A stretch of DNA of 13,522 nucleotides from an uncultured Victivallales bacterium. GTDB taxonomy: Bacteria > Verrucomicrobiota > Lentisphaeria > Oligosphaerales > JAFGRS01. Of the stretch, positions 13,282-13,522 are shown in pieces; position 1 is the stretch's first letter; the number at the start of each line of letters is the position of its first letter. A program made the position numbers and the translations under genes. The notes under the pieces are model-generated. The model saw only the letters and a program-made list of their open reading frames with translations. It ran no database searches and was not told the DNA's origin. The DNA lies in NCBI GenBank assembly GCA_903834675.1, contig CAILKC010000323.1:1-13522 (forward strand). Reading direction: 5' to 3'.

Positions 13282-13522
13282 AGCGGCGTCGGCGTCCTGC
13301 CGTCGGGCAGGACTCTGCCGCGCGCACTCCATAACTGCCGCCGCGTCCTCTGGACTGCGCTGGCAGCGGCCGCCGAGGGCGAGCGGGACCCCAAAGCGGC
13401 GTCGGCGTCCTGCCGTCGGGCAGGACTCTGCCGCGCGCACTCCATAACTGCCGCCGCGTCCTCTGGACTGCGCTGGCAGCGGCCGCCGAGGGCGAGCGGG
13501 ACCCCAAAGCGGCGTCGACGTC
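13282..13522. repeat. 113-bp tandem repeat array running off the window
   Basis: Two identical 113-bp units occupy 13282-13394 and 13395-13507. A third begins at 13508 and is cut by the window end, with one change (G to A at 13518) in its first 15 bases. Each unit contains a perfect hairpin (GTCCTGCC-GTCG-GGCAGGAC, 13294-13313 and 13407-13426). Each also contains a second imperfect nested one (13335-13366, with inner GTCC-TCT-GGAC). The period is not a multiple of three, so open frames across it change frame at each unit and are not believable genes. Confidence 0.9.

Noticed and set aside
13118..13507. Arg/Ser/Ala-rich open frames on the minus strand in the repeat region
   Set aside because: They read through 113-bp repeats in changing frames and contain no recognisable domain.
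13282..13522. CRISPR array
   Set aside because: The units are 113 bp, directly abutting and identical, with no alternating unique spacers.

Overview
The window is high-GC DNA from a Gram-negative bacterium. An outer-membrane barrel with a C-terminal Phe, Sec signal peptides and a lipobox protein all point to an outer membrane. All seven genes that I accept lie on the minus strand, and together they look like an electron-transfer island linking the inner membrane to the cell surface. The four cytochromes carry 49 predicted c-type haem sites (44 CXXCH, 3 CX3CH, 2 CX4CH), and two of them also have a b-type haem membrane domain. The phylum cannot be fixed from the sequence. Verrucomicrobiota, Acidobacteriota or a Geobacter-like Desulfobacterota relative would fit. 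I lean weakly to Verrucomicrobiota because of the GC-rich intergenic repeats and because I recall porin-multihaem clusters being reported from humic-lake members of that phylum; I could not check this.

Layout in transcription order, right to left. The window's right edge (13282-13522) holds a 113-bp tandem repeat. Next comes a sigma-54-type promoter at 13134-13149 with a leader of about 250 nt. The first unit follows: a 670-aa outer-membrane beta-barrel (10862-12874), a six-bladed NHL lipoprotein (9744-10862), a 12-haem cytochrome (8110-9747), and after a 114-bp gap an 11-haem cytochrome c fused to a b-type membrane domain (5713-7995). The first three genes are joined by 1-bp and 4-bp stop/start overlaps. 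A 483-bp gap then carries a second sigma-54-type promoter (5511-5526), a cluster of palindromes and another leader of about 270 nt. The second unit holds a paralogous 11-haem c/b fusion (3010-5229), a 15-haem cytochrome with proline-rich ends (1310-2932) and a secreted thioredoxin-fold/TPR protein (285-1313). The left edge (1-284) is non-coding and low in complexity.

Working model (inference): the two c/b fusion proteins resemble Geobacter CbcL, a multihaem c domain joined to a HydC/FdnI-type dihaem b domain. They would oxidise quinol in the inner membrane and pass electrons to periplasmic multihaem cytochromes. The 12- or 15-haem protein, seated in or near the barrel, would carry electrons across the outer membrane as in MtrAB/porin-cytochrome complexes. 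The NHL lipoprotein may be a scaffold, and the TPR protein may help assemble the cytochromes.

The most interesting new signal is regulatory. The two promoters share three elements in exactly the same register: the -24/-12 box, a palindrome centred 21 bp upstream of its outer edge with core CTTAG, and a TGAACTA heptamer farther upstream. This suggests that one activator switches on both halves of the pathway. Large open frames on the plus strand are shadows of the cytochrome genes.
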